From Chloroflexi bacterium TSY (lineage in GTDB: Bacteria > Chloroflexota > Anaerolineae > Caldilineales > Caldilineaceae), in contig JAHBNG010000036.1 of assembly GCA_019217005.1 (NCBI GenBank), positions 62,001-126,000 of the forward strand: 64,000 nt of DNA, read 5' to 3'. Shown in pieces: positions 8,179 through 16,404 of the stretch. Numbering within the stretch: the stretch's first letter is position 1; every line of letters begins with the position of its first letter. Below the pieces are notes generated by a model. The model saw only the letters and a list, made by a program, of their open reading frames with translations, had not been told where the DNA came from and did not search any database. The position numbers were made by a program, and so were the translations under genes.

Positions 8179-9276
8179 ATGAGCATATTCCAAAACATAC
8201 AATTTGTCGATCGCGAAAAGAAGCTGAGAGGTTTCCATAGACTGATCCAGCCCCAAGTCCCTCAATCGGCCATGTTCATCGAAGCCGCCGAAAAGATGGG
8301 CAAGACGTGGCTGATGATCAAAATGGAGCGGCTCTGTGAAGCAGCAGAGTTGGGCATTCCAGTTGCGCGCGTCGATTTTCGCAATCCCCTCGATCTGACT
8401 AAGATCACTGATTACGTCGCCCTGATTCGGTTACTAGCCAACCGATTGCAATCTGGTCACTATTTTGGTCCACTCGATGCATTGATTGACCGAATTGATC
8501 AAGTTCGCAGCAGCGGAGGAAGCAGCCGGATTAGTAGCTTATCAGATTTAGCCGATCAGATTAGTTTGCTCTATAGTCTTGGTGAACTACGACGGCTCGC
8601 GCTTCAACTGGATCTGGAGTTTGAAGAGTTGCGCGGGGAAACACGTACAGAGAAGGCATCTGAACTTGTCAAACACTTTTATCGCCGCAACACCCTCAAC
8701 CAATTAATGGAGAAGTTAAAGAGCGACCGTAGTCGATTCAACTGGCAACCCTATTTTGACGCGCTGCCATTACAAGATTCAAGTTCACGCGAGGGAGACG
8801 AGTCTCTCATTCGAATTCTGCCGTCGCGTCTCGAGGAAGATCAGCAGCTAGAGCAACAGGTCTGTGATACATTTTTTGATTGTCTGGCGTCGCTCGTTGC
8901 AGGTGCGGGCCGAGTTATGTTACTCTTCGACGCATATGAAGAGGCACCTCAAGAGGCCAGGCGTTTTATCGTCGAGCAACTTCTCCCCCACTTGTTAGAT
9001 GAACGTCTTCATAAGATGGTGGTCATTATCATGGGGCGCAAGACGCCAGATATATCAGACTTAAACCTAAATCACCTAGTTGTCGAAACGGATCTGGATC
9101 CCTTTACAGTTGAGCATGTACGTGATTTCATGAAGAGTCGCAACATCCAAGAAGATCCGCCAGATTGGACCTGGAAAGGGCTCCATCTTCTGAGAGGTGG
9201 TGTTCCAGGTGATTTGGCCCTCATGGCCGATCGACTCACGGCAAGGGCAAGCAAGCATGATCCGTTTTTTGATTAG
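8179..9276 (+). CDS. STAND-like P-loop ATPase with EAD-like insert
   Basis: Opens with MSIFQNIQFVDREKKLRGF, the usual start of STAND modules. The P-loop is degenerate, EAAEKMGKTW (residues about 35-44), lacking the first glycine. Walker B is VMLLFDAYEE (about 246-255), with a sensor-like VIIMGRKTP after it. About 200 residues separate Walker A from B, far more than usual, and residues about 133-190 look like a helical EAD-type domain (LGELRRLALQLDLEFEEL, EKASELVKHFYRRNTLNQL). The protein stops right after the ATPase core. ATG 8179 is preferred because the earlier in-frame start at 8128 lies in the MITE. Probably a regulator of the preceding protease. Confidence 0.75.
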   Translation: MSIFQNIQFVDREKKLRGFHRLIQPQVPQSAMFIEAAEKMGKTWLMIKMERLCEAAELGIPVARVDFRNPLDLTKITDYVALIRLLANRLQSGHYFGPLDALIDRIDQVRSSGGSSRISSLSDLADQISLLYSLGELRRLALQLDLEFEELRGETRTEKASELVKHFYRRNTLNQLMEKLKSDRSRFNWQPYFDALPLQDSSSREGDESLIRILPSRLEEDQQLEQQVCDTFFDCLASLVAGAGRVMLLFDAYEEAPQEARRFIVEQLLPHLLDERLHKMVVIIMGRKTPDISDLNLNHLVVETDLDPFTVEHVRDFMKSRNIQEDPPDWTWKGLHLLRGGVPGDLALMADRLTARASKHDPFFD

Positions 9277-9295
9277 AAATGAATCATCCTAGTTC

Positions 9296-12200
9296 ATGAG
9301 TTCAGAACATATGAATCAGGACCAATCGAATAACGACATCAGCGCAACGCAACTGACGGACCGCCGGAGGTTGCTTCAAGATGTCCTGAGCGATGCGCAT
9401 CCCCTGTTGGAAGAATCCTTCTACATGGCAGCGGTTCCGCACTGGTATGACGCCGCGCTCTTCACGGCCATTCGCAACATCGATGATGATCGAAATGAAG
9501 GAATGATTCCGCGCATGGCAGCATATTCGTTCTTGATCCCGATCACGAGCGAATCTAATAGAGCCTATCGTGTACGTCACGATGAGCGGATGTATCTGAA
9601 TCTTGGATGGATCGAGCAGGATCCCGTTGAATATTTAGGTGCACACCAGCGTGCCTTCGCTTACTTGGATACAGATGGTGCACTCGCTCATCCAACCCGC
9701 ATCCATGATCGACTCTACCATCTATTTTTTGTCGACTTGGTTGCAGCCATTGTTGAACTACGCAAGATTTTTCGCAGTTATGAAGAAACACGGCGATTGG
9801 CCGCGATTGAGCAATTGCTGGATATTGCCGCAGAAGCCTATCAGTATCTCCGTCTAATTGCACAACAGCAATCGGATTCAGATGGATCGTCACAAAATGG
9901 TTCACCAACCGACTCTGCATCCGTCACTCTGCCGCCGCTTCAAGAGCTGAACCTTCTCGAAGACCTCATTACCCATCTTGGTGCACGTCTGTTGCAAATG
10001 CGTGAGCAATGGGCGGCAAGCATTGAATCGCTACGAGCATTACTTGACAAGGAAGCAGCGGGTACCTTATCACCTCGTCTCGCTCCATATGCTCGACGCG
10101 CATATGGCAACGCGCTGGCTCAGACAGAACAATTTGTTGAAGCCATCAAAGAATTAGAAACTGCCATCCAACAGTTTCAGGATCAAGCGACGGGGCTCTA
10201 TCAAGATATGTTCGAGGTTGAACGAGCTTCCACTATGATCAATCTGGGCGAAACGTATGTTAACTTTGCGATTGCCGCCCGCGGTCATGCCGGAAGAGAA
10301 CCGGCTGAATCTGGCATCTGGTTTTATCTCCAGACTCTGGTTGATTTTCTCGTTTCGATCCCCTTGATCATCTATTTGAACTTTTATCTGGGTATCCGAG
10401 TGTGGCATCCTCGCTTTTGGCCCACTCTGCGCAACCTCGACTGGATTGTTGCACGCCTCTTTGCCACAGGTGCAAGCCTTTATCGCCAAGCCGATCCTAT
10501 TCTAGAACGCCATGGTTCATCTGCCGAAGGGATGTTGGCAGATGAACGCCTTGGCTTTATCTATCTGATCATGGGAGATGTTGCCCAGGCCAGCGAATTG
10601 TTCGAGCAGCTTTTGGCGCAAGATGAAAATACACTCAGCGAATATCGACGAGCATTTATCCAGGCAGAGCTTGGCGAATCCTACCTTCGCCAAAGATTAC
10701 CCCAACAAGCGCGCACACATCTTGAAGAGGCGCTGCCCATTCTTCAAGAGTATGGCGATATCCCGACCGTAACACGTGTGCAAGAAGCGTTGGCCGAGGC
10801 GCGCTATTTAGCAGCAGCCATTGAACAAGATGTCAGAGAGGCGGGAGAGCATCTAGATAAGGCAGTTCGTACCCATTGTGAGCGAAAAGATTGGCGACGT
10901 GCGACCGATTTAATTGAACGATTTCAAGTGTTGATGGACAACAGCCCTGCGACAATTTGGGGGCAGGGAGAGTGGAAAACAGCAGATGAACGGAAAACGC
11001 TTGAACAGGCCATCAGTGAATTGCGAGGCCGCGTATCAGAGCTGAGCAACAATCTGTCGCAATGGGTTTATCCAGTGGGTTATCGTCATCCTGTCCTCGT
11101 TCTTTTTCGGCGATTGGTGATTTTGCTTTTACCATTGGCGGCAATTTTGGGATTGCTGACAACGATTCAATTGGTGACCAAAGTTAGCTTGGCTCCAACA
11201 ATTGAATATCGCATCGCTCCAATAATCAGCCCCGTTAATGTTGCCGCTGCGCAGCTTAGTCAAGGTGTCACCAATGCTCGATTGAATGTCGACGTCGACT
11301 CTGAAGCGACCTTATCTCTTCTATTGTCGGCCGTAACAGGATATTTGGGATTTGCCCTACTTATTGGTGTCGCCGTTCTCGCATTTACCAAACTCGATTC
11401 TGTGCAGCGGCGCAGTCGCTCAACCGTTGTCCAAATTGATCGGAACGGAATCACGGAAGGTAGCGGCACAGAACAACAAACCATCCAGTGGAATGAAGTG
11501 ACTCGACTTGTCAAGGCTGATGCTCGCTTTTGGCGGTTGGCCTTGCCTGGTCATTCTTCGTTTGGCCTAGACACGCCCACCAGTCGACTCGTAACCGGTG
11601 GTAGCGCAAGATGGTATCCACAGCTTCGAACGCGTGTCTCCCAATTGATCCCAAAGTCTGCAAGCGTTATTAACCTGGATTACACAATTCTACGGAGCCG
11701 GTTAGGTCTTCTTTATGGCATCAATTTGTTCATCTTTTTTCCGCTGGCAATTGCGGCCCGCACAGAACAACTCAAACCCTATTTATGGGTCAAAATCCCG
11801 CCATTGCCCTACAATATCGCAGATCTCTATCCTTATCTCTATTTTGGTCTCTTTTTCATACCACTCTGGTGGTCAGTGATACGTCCTCTCCAAGCTACGC
11901 GTCAGCTAGGTAAACGAGGACGGCTTCTATGGGGCATGGCGACTGGTGCGCTACTCATTTTTGCACTGCAGCGTCTGATGCTTTTCCGACCTTTGCTGAC
12001 GGTTCCAGACATCTATCCATCGCTGATCGTAATCGTTACACTGCTCAGTGTGTGGCTGGCAATTTGGCACCTGCAATTGGGTGGACAGAAGGCCTTGTCG
12101 GCCCCTTTCCGTTGGGGGGCAACGCTCGCAACAACAACGGTCTGCATCATATTATTGGCTCATATTGGACGGGAAACGCTTTCGTATCACTTTTTGCTTT

Positions 12201-14512
12201 ACGGCAACGAATTGCGTACAAGAAACCTCGCCGAACAGGCGATCAGTCAATACGAACGCGCCGCAACCATTGGTCAATGGCCTCTGCTAGGAATTCGGTC
12301 CAAAGATGCCGTCAAACGTTCATTTGGGATACCCAAGCAAGACAATATTTCTTGGCTCTTGGCCTTGAAAAAACAAGCTGCACTAGAAGCTGAGTTAGGC
12401 TATGGCACTGAAGCAGAGCAAAGTTATTCCACAATTATTATGGCGATCCCAGACAATGCGACTATCTCCAACAAGCATCAACTCTATGCCTGGCGCGCCA
12501 TGGCGCGGGAACGTGCGGCAACAGAATCGTCATCTCCTGCACAGGCACAGATCGAAATAGACACCCAGCAGTATGCATTGGCACTTGCCGATTATGGTGA
12601 GGCATTAACAAGAATCAACGCGGGCATTGATACAATTCTAACTGACGGTCAAGCTGAATTACAGCTCAAACAAGCACAATACCATCTCTGGCAAGGTGCC
12701 ACCCGCCACACAATTGATAACTTAAATGGAGCGTTGCTCGATTATACGCAGGTTCTCAGCCTCACCCATCCTCAGGCGTTGACGCTCACGGTTCCTTACA
12801 CGAAGACCAATGCACTCTCTTTACGCGAAAAAGCTTTCACGGGATTGGGGTGGCTTCACTATGAAGAAGCACGGTATGAAGAAGCATTAGCTGCCTTTCA
12901 AGAAGCGGCACAAGCAAACCCTCTTCGCTTAGATTGCGTAGAACAAACAAATGACCTAAACCCAGTGGATGAAAGTCCAGAAACAGATATCTCATGTCAA
13001 GCTGTTGGCCCTTGGTTGGGCATCGGCTACGCTGAATTTAAGATGGGCAAGCATGCGAAGGCCATTGGACAGCGAGAAGATGCTATTGCACATTTTCAAC
13101 AGGCGGACGACGCCTGGCATCGAGCACTCGTCACTGATGCTCAAGACCCAGCTGTTTTACAATCATTGGGGTTTTTAGAGTGGGAGCTAGGCAGACTTTC
13201 CGAAAAGCCTGAAGATCGATGCTCAAAATTTGCAGAATCTCTCGTCTGGCTAGAAAGAGCAACTGTTCGCGACAATGTCGACGAAAGTCTTGCCTATACA
13301 CATCGCACAATCGCACAGATTCAGTTTGCAATGCGCAATTGTCGGGAAGTTAGCGATGAATATGTCGGTCGTCAAGAGGCAATCGAGCGAGCTCGCGACA
13401 GTTACTCAACGGCAATTCGATTGGATCCAACCAACGCCCATTATTGGCATATGCGAGCAAGACTCAACTATTCGCTCTGGTTTATTTCGGAAAAGTCGCC
13501 AACCGATGCGGCACGCTTTCTTTTGCCTACATTGACCGATATGGAGACGGCACTGGAGTTTGATACGGTTGATTGTGAGACACCTGATCGTGATTATGAG
13601 CCAAATCGTCGTTCTCAGGGGATATTGCTTGATGCATTTGCCCAAGCACGCACATTGCTTTCAAAAAATGAACAGGACCTTGCCATCAATCTTTATGCTG
13701 CCTCGCTTGCAGTTAGCCGTCAGATTGAAAACGGCCTCGCTCTCTTAAAACGAGAATCGATTCAGCTCGATGACTTACTCGCACAACATCCAACGTTAAA
13801 TGGCGAACTCTTCCTCGCCGAGCTAGATTCAGCCGTGACAAATCTGGCAGAAGTGGATCCCTCAAATTTATTCTCTGCTGGCTTGACATCTTTCCAGCAG
13901 GGCCAAACCGCAGCGGCGCTTACGCACTACGAAAACGGGCTAAAATGGGCAATCGAAAAAAAGTGGGTTGATCCAGTTGCAAATGCGCTGCGAAATTTTC
14001 TTGATCAACAGAGCAGCAATCGCAGTGACGCAGGTGTCGAGAATCCTATCGATACATTGTTGCCTCTACTCCAAGAGGCATTTAGAGAATTGGCACCAGT
14101 TGCGTGCAAGACCGATTTTGAGACGGCACTTAACATGGGATTTTTAGCACTCGCCGTGGGCGAATCGCAGCAAGCTGGTGCATGGTACAGCCGCGCAATT
14201 CATCAAGTTCCCCGCGACGGACGCCCCAGCATATTATTGCAGCCAATCACGAGTGACTGGCGGCGTCTATGGAATGACTCCCATTCGACAGCCGACGATC
14301 TTTTACAGGGACTCGAAACGCAACTCTCGATTCAGCTACGCAAAAATCCAACATTAAATGCAAGCAATCGCTATTGGCTGACACGTGCCGAATTTAAGTC
14401 GCTACTTGGTCATGTCGCAGAGCAAGTGGGTGACAATGCGACAGCCCAAGCAGCCCGCGAGTCGGCGCGGCTTGATGTGGATCAATTGACAAAGCTGAGT
14501 CGGCGCAACTAA
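9296..14512 (+). CDS. giant membrane TPR protein with N-terminal winged-helix-like region
   Basis: 1738 residues. Residues about 20-130 (LLEESFYMAAVPHWYDAALF and RVRHDERMYLNLGWIEQDP) resemble the winged-helix linker that normally follows the STAND ATPase in one chain. TPR-like helices follow (about 210-590). Membrane segments appear at about 345-370, 600-628 and 671-701, then a PH-like beta domain (about 708-783), then five more segments to about 958. The C-terminal 780 residues are TPR arrays (GLGWLHYEEARYEEALAAF, DAIAHFQQADDAWHRAL). It starts 20 bp after the ATPase stop. Inference: ATPase and this gene are two halves of a split STAND receptor with a membrane-anchored sensor superstructure. 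The function is not known. Confidence 0.78.
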   Translation: MSSEHMNQDQSNNDISATQLTDRRRLLQDVLSDAHPLLEESFYMAAVPHWYDAALFTAIRNIDDDRNEGMIPRMAAYSFLIPITSESNRAYRVRHDERMYLNLGWIEQDPVEYLGAHQRAFAYLDTDGALAHPTRIHDRLYHLFFVDLVAAIVELRKIFRSYEETRRLAAIEQLLDIAAEAYQYLRLIAQQQSDSDGSSQNGSPTDSASVTLPPLQELNLLEDLITHLGARLLQMREQWAASIESLRALLDKEAAGTLSPRLAPYARRAYGNALAQTEQFVEAIKELETAIQQFQDQATGLYQDMFEVERASTMINLGETYVNFAIAARGHAGREPAESGIWFYLQTLVDFLVSIPLIIYLNFYLGIRVWHPRFWPTLRNLDWIVARLFATGASLYRQADPILERHGSSAEGMLADERLGFIYLIMGDVAQASELFEQLLAQDENTLSEYRRAFIQAELGESYLRQRLPQQARTHLEEALPILQEYGDIPTVTRVQEALAEARYLAAAIEQDVREAGEHLDKAVRTHCERKDWRRATDLIERFQVLMDNSPATIWGQGEWKTADERKTLEQAISELRGRVSELSNNLSQWVYPVGYRHPVLVLFRRLVILLLPLAAILGLLTTIQLVTKVSLAPTIEYRIAPIISPVNVAAAQLSQGVTNARLNVDVDSEATLSLLLSAVTGYLGFALLIGVAVLAFTKLDSVQRRSRSTVVQIDRNGITEGSGTEQQTIQWNEVTRLVKADARFWRLALPGHSSFGLDTPTSRLVTGGSARWYPQLRTRVSQLIPKSASVINLDYTILRSRLGLLYGINLFIFFPLAIAARTEQLKPYLWVKIPPLPYNIADLYPYLYFGLFFIPLWWSVIRPLQATRQLGKRGRLLWGMATGALLIFALQRLMLFRPLLTVPDIYPSLIVIVTLLSVWLAIWHLQLGGQKALSAPFRWGATLATTTVCIILLAHIGRETLSYHFLLYGNELRTRNLAEQAISQYERAATIGQWPLLGIRSKDAVKRSFGIPKQDNISWLLALKKQAALEAELGYGTEAEQSYSTIIMAIPDNATISNKHQLYAWRAMARERAATESSSPAQAQIEIDTQQYALALADYGEALTRINAGIDTILTDGQAELQLKQAQYHLWQGATRHTIDNLNGALLDYTQVLSLTHPQALTLTVPYTKTNALSLREKAFTGLGWLHYEEARYEEALAAFQEAAQANPLRLDCVEQTNDLNPVDESPETDISCQAVGPWLGIGYAEFKMGKHAKAIGQREDAIAHFQQADDAWHRALVTDAQDPAVLQSLGFLEWELGRLSEKPEDRCSKFAESLVWLERATVRDNVDESLAYTHRTIAQIQFAMRNCREVSDEYVGRQEAIERARDSYSTAIRLDPTNAHYWHMRARLNYSLWFISEKSPTDAARFLLPTLTDMETALEFDTVDCETPDRDYEPNRRSQGILLDAFAQARTLLSKNEQDLAINLYAASLAVSRQIENGLALLKRESIQLDDLLAQHPTLNGELFLAELDSAVTNLAEVDPSNLFSAGLTSFQQGQTAAALTHYENGLKWAIEKKWVDPVANALRNFLDQQSSNRSDAGVENPIDTLLPLLQEAFRELAPVACKTDFETALNMGFLALAVGESQQAGAWYSRAIHQVPRDGRPSILLQPITSDWRRLWNDSHSTADDLLQGLETQLSIQLRKNPTLNASNRYWLTRAEFKSLLGHVAEQVGDNATAQAARESARLDVDQLTKLSRRN

Positions 14513-14515
14513 ACA

Positions 14516-14983
14516 TTAATATGTCGGATGAAAGACCACCTGATGATCGATCAATTGCCCTTCACGATATACAAACTTCCCTGAAAAGAACCGATCCTGT
14601 TTTAGCCAGGGGATAAAGATGCGGTCTCCGGGCCAGAGATTCAGATCGAGCAGCTTGTCATCATCAATCCAGGCCAGTTCCCCCTCGGTTGAGTCGATCA
14701 ACTGCCCCGTAAACTCGCTTGCCGTGATCACAAAGACATACCAATCGTCCAAGCCATCAAAAGCGGGAAAGGTGAGAAATCCACGCACGAGCGGGTTGGA
14801 GATCGTCAACCCACTCTCTTCCTGAATTTCACGGATCGCACACTCCTCCGGCGTTTCACCTGCTTCTAGCTTACCGCCAAGACCGTTCCACTTGCCTTCG
14901 TGCATGTCATTTTCTTTTTTGATGCGATGCAGCATCAGGGTTTTGTTGTTGTGTTGAATATAGCAGAGGGTTGCGAGTTTCAT
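14516..14983 (-). CDS. NUDIX hydrolase, MutT/8-oxo-dGTPase type
   Basis: The NUDIX box is complete: GGKLEAGETPEECAIREIQE followed by ESG (residues about 36-58), which binds the metal and hydrolyses a nucleoside diphosphate linked to another group. The start at 14983 (MKLATLCYIQHNNKTLMLHR) has AAAGAA upstream and gives 155 residues, close to MutT proteins; the longer frame reaches into the neighbour. The NGLGGK context resembles 8-oxo-dGTP diphosphatases. It follows cytidine deaminase by 13 bp, so a small nucleotide-metabolism operon is likely. The 3' end faces that of the TPR gene, 3 bp apart. Confidence 0.88.
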   Translation of the reverse strand: MKLATLCYIQHNNKTLMLHRIKKENDMHEGKWNGLGGKLEAGETPEECAIREIQEESGLTISNPLVRGFLTFPAFDGLDDWYVFVITASEFTGQLIDSTEGELAWIDDDKLLDLNLWPGDRIFIPWLKQDRFFSGKFVYREGQLIDHQVVFHPTY

Positions 14984-14996
14984 ATCATTTCTTTCT

Positions 14997-15389
14997 TCAT
15001 GATGGATTCGAAGTGCGCCAATCATAGGGCAACAACTCCCGAATCGTCACGATCACGCCTTCACCAACCATCACCTCAGTCGCGAGATTCTCATCGTGAA
15101 GTTGACCGATGAATTCGCGACACCGACCACAAGGTGGCATGATATCACCATCCCATCCAACAGCAATCATCTTCAACACGCGACTTTCGCCAGCTGTGAT
15201 CATTGTCGCCGCAGCAGCATGTTCAGCACAAAACCCCATCGAACAGGCCGTATCAATACAAACTCCCGTATAAATCCTACCGCTTTCGGTCAGAATGGCA
15301 GCACCGACACCCCCAGCTTCTGCATATTCAGACAGTTTACGTGGGTTGATGACAGATTTTGCTGCACTGTATAGTTCATCAAATGTCAT
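14997..15389 (-). CDS. cdd: cytidine deaminase
   Basis: Hydrolytic deamination of cytidine or deoxycytidine to uridine in pyrimidine salvage. The zinc site is visible as CAEHAAA (with the catalytic Glu) and PPCGRC, with GAAILTESGRIYTGV before them. The start at 15389 (MTFDELYSAAKSV) is supported by GGAGG about 13 bases upstream; 130 residues is the size of the homotetrameric form. It is followed by the NUDIX gene. Confidence 0.92.
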   Translation of the reverse strand: MTFDELYSAAKSVINPRKLSEYAEAGGVGAAILTESGRIYTGVCIDTACSMGFCAEHAAAATMITAGESRVLKMIAVGWDGDIMPPCGRCREFIGQLHDENLATEVMVGEGVIVTIRELLPYDWRTSNPS

Positions 15390-15449
15390 AAGGGCACTGA
15401 TACTCCTCCTCTTTAATTCATACAAAATCGAGTACTCACACCAAAATGT

Positions 15450-16160
15450 TCAAATAACGTGAAAATCCACGCCGCACATGGTCAGGTCCAACTTTGCAGC
15501 CACTTTTTGAGATGCAACGTTGTCCCACGATGTGCTGTAAAACGGAATCGCGCCCATCTCTCTTACGGCAATCGCCCAGCCAGCCACAACGTTCACGGCA
15601 TGGCCTTTTTGACGATGCAATGGTAATGTCTCCACGCCTGCCTCGTGTGCGGCAGCGGTGATTCGAACGCTCGCACAGACCGAAACTGCACGCCCTTCCT
15701 CAACCATCGCCATAAAGGGTTGACTGTGTGACACATCTGGTATCCAATCCTCGAGACCACCCCGCAGGAGATCAGCATTTCCCTCATGAATCGCAACCGG
15801 CTGCGGGCGAGGAACGAAATCTTCTTCAAATGAATACGCAGGACCTGACCAGACGCGTTCAATTGACGCATGGGAAGCCAATAGCCGAATGTACTCGTCA
15901 TGATAGATTGGTGCTCTTGTCAGTTCTTCTGTGCTTGGTTCGTTGTCGCACAGCTCTTGAAGCGTTACAGCGAGGTCATCGGGATAATCCGTGCGAAAAC
16001 GGCAGAGGTTCCCCATGGCCGTTCTCCCTAAATAGAAGCGTGGCGCCACGCCACCACCCCATTGGTTGATCGATTCGAGCCTCGCTCGCTCATCATGGAT
16101 ATACAACGCCTCAACACGCAGACGCATGAGTTCAAGCAGAGATCTTGTTTGCACAGTCAT
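15450..16160 (-). CDS. GNAT-like acetyltransferase
   Basis: 236 residues. The C-terminal half looks like a GNAT fold: MAMVEEGRAVSVCASVRITAAAHEAGVETLPLHRQKGHAVNVVAGWAI with the acetyl-CoA-binding RxxGHA-like step, then FYSTSWDNVASQKVAAKLDL. This is the layout of the larger GNAT_acetyltran group rather than a short GNAT. A GAGGAG site lies upstream of ATG 16160. Substrate unknown. It lies 60 bp upstream of the cdd-NUDIX pair in the same direction. Confidence 0.65.
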   Translation of the reverse strand: MTVQTRSLLELMRLRVEALYIHDERARLESINQWGGGVAPRFYLGRTAMGNLCRFRTDYPDDLAVTLQELCDNEPSTEELTRAPIYHDEYIRLLASHASIERVWSGPAYSFEEDFVPRPQPVAIHEGNADLLRGGLEDWIPDVSHSQPFMAMVEEGRAVSVCASVRITAAAHEAGVETLPLHRQKGHAVNVVAGWAIAVREMGAIPFYSTSWDNVASQKVAAKLDLTMCGVDFHVI

Positions 16161-16193
16161 CTAGACATATCTCCTCAACTGTTGCTCCTACCG

Positions 16194-16322
16194 TAGGTCC
16201 CAGCTCCGGTGGGACTTGCTTCGCTTGCCCACTTACTCTGCCATTTCGCTTGATTCATCTCGGGTCAGCCATCCTTGTCACGCCAGAGGCGATGACCTAC
16301 GTAGGTCCCAGCTCCGGTGGGA
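16194..16322. repeat. pair of REP-like hairpins
   Basis: The 21-base word starting TAGGTCCCAGCTCCGGTGGG occurs twice (16194-16214 and 16302-16322). Each can fold as TCCCA-loop-TGGGA. Variants are at 32313-32334 and 55275-55296, all between genes, so this is a dispersed extragenic palindrome. The rest of the 16161-16404 gap holds no ORF. Confidence 0.7.
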
Positions 16323-16404
16323 TTTGTTTATTATCCTGAGGACTTGCCAATACGCAAGAATCTATCATGACTAGTCTTCATAAGTCTATCATAAATTCCT
16401 GGAT

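Noticed and set aside
9270..9300. A frameshift joining ATPase and TPR gene into one ORF
   Set aside because: Stop codons close all relevant frames between 9274 and 9300; no single-base change near the T run links them.
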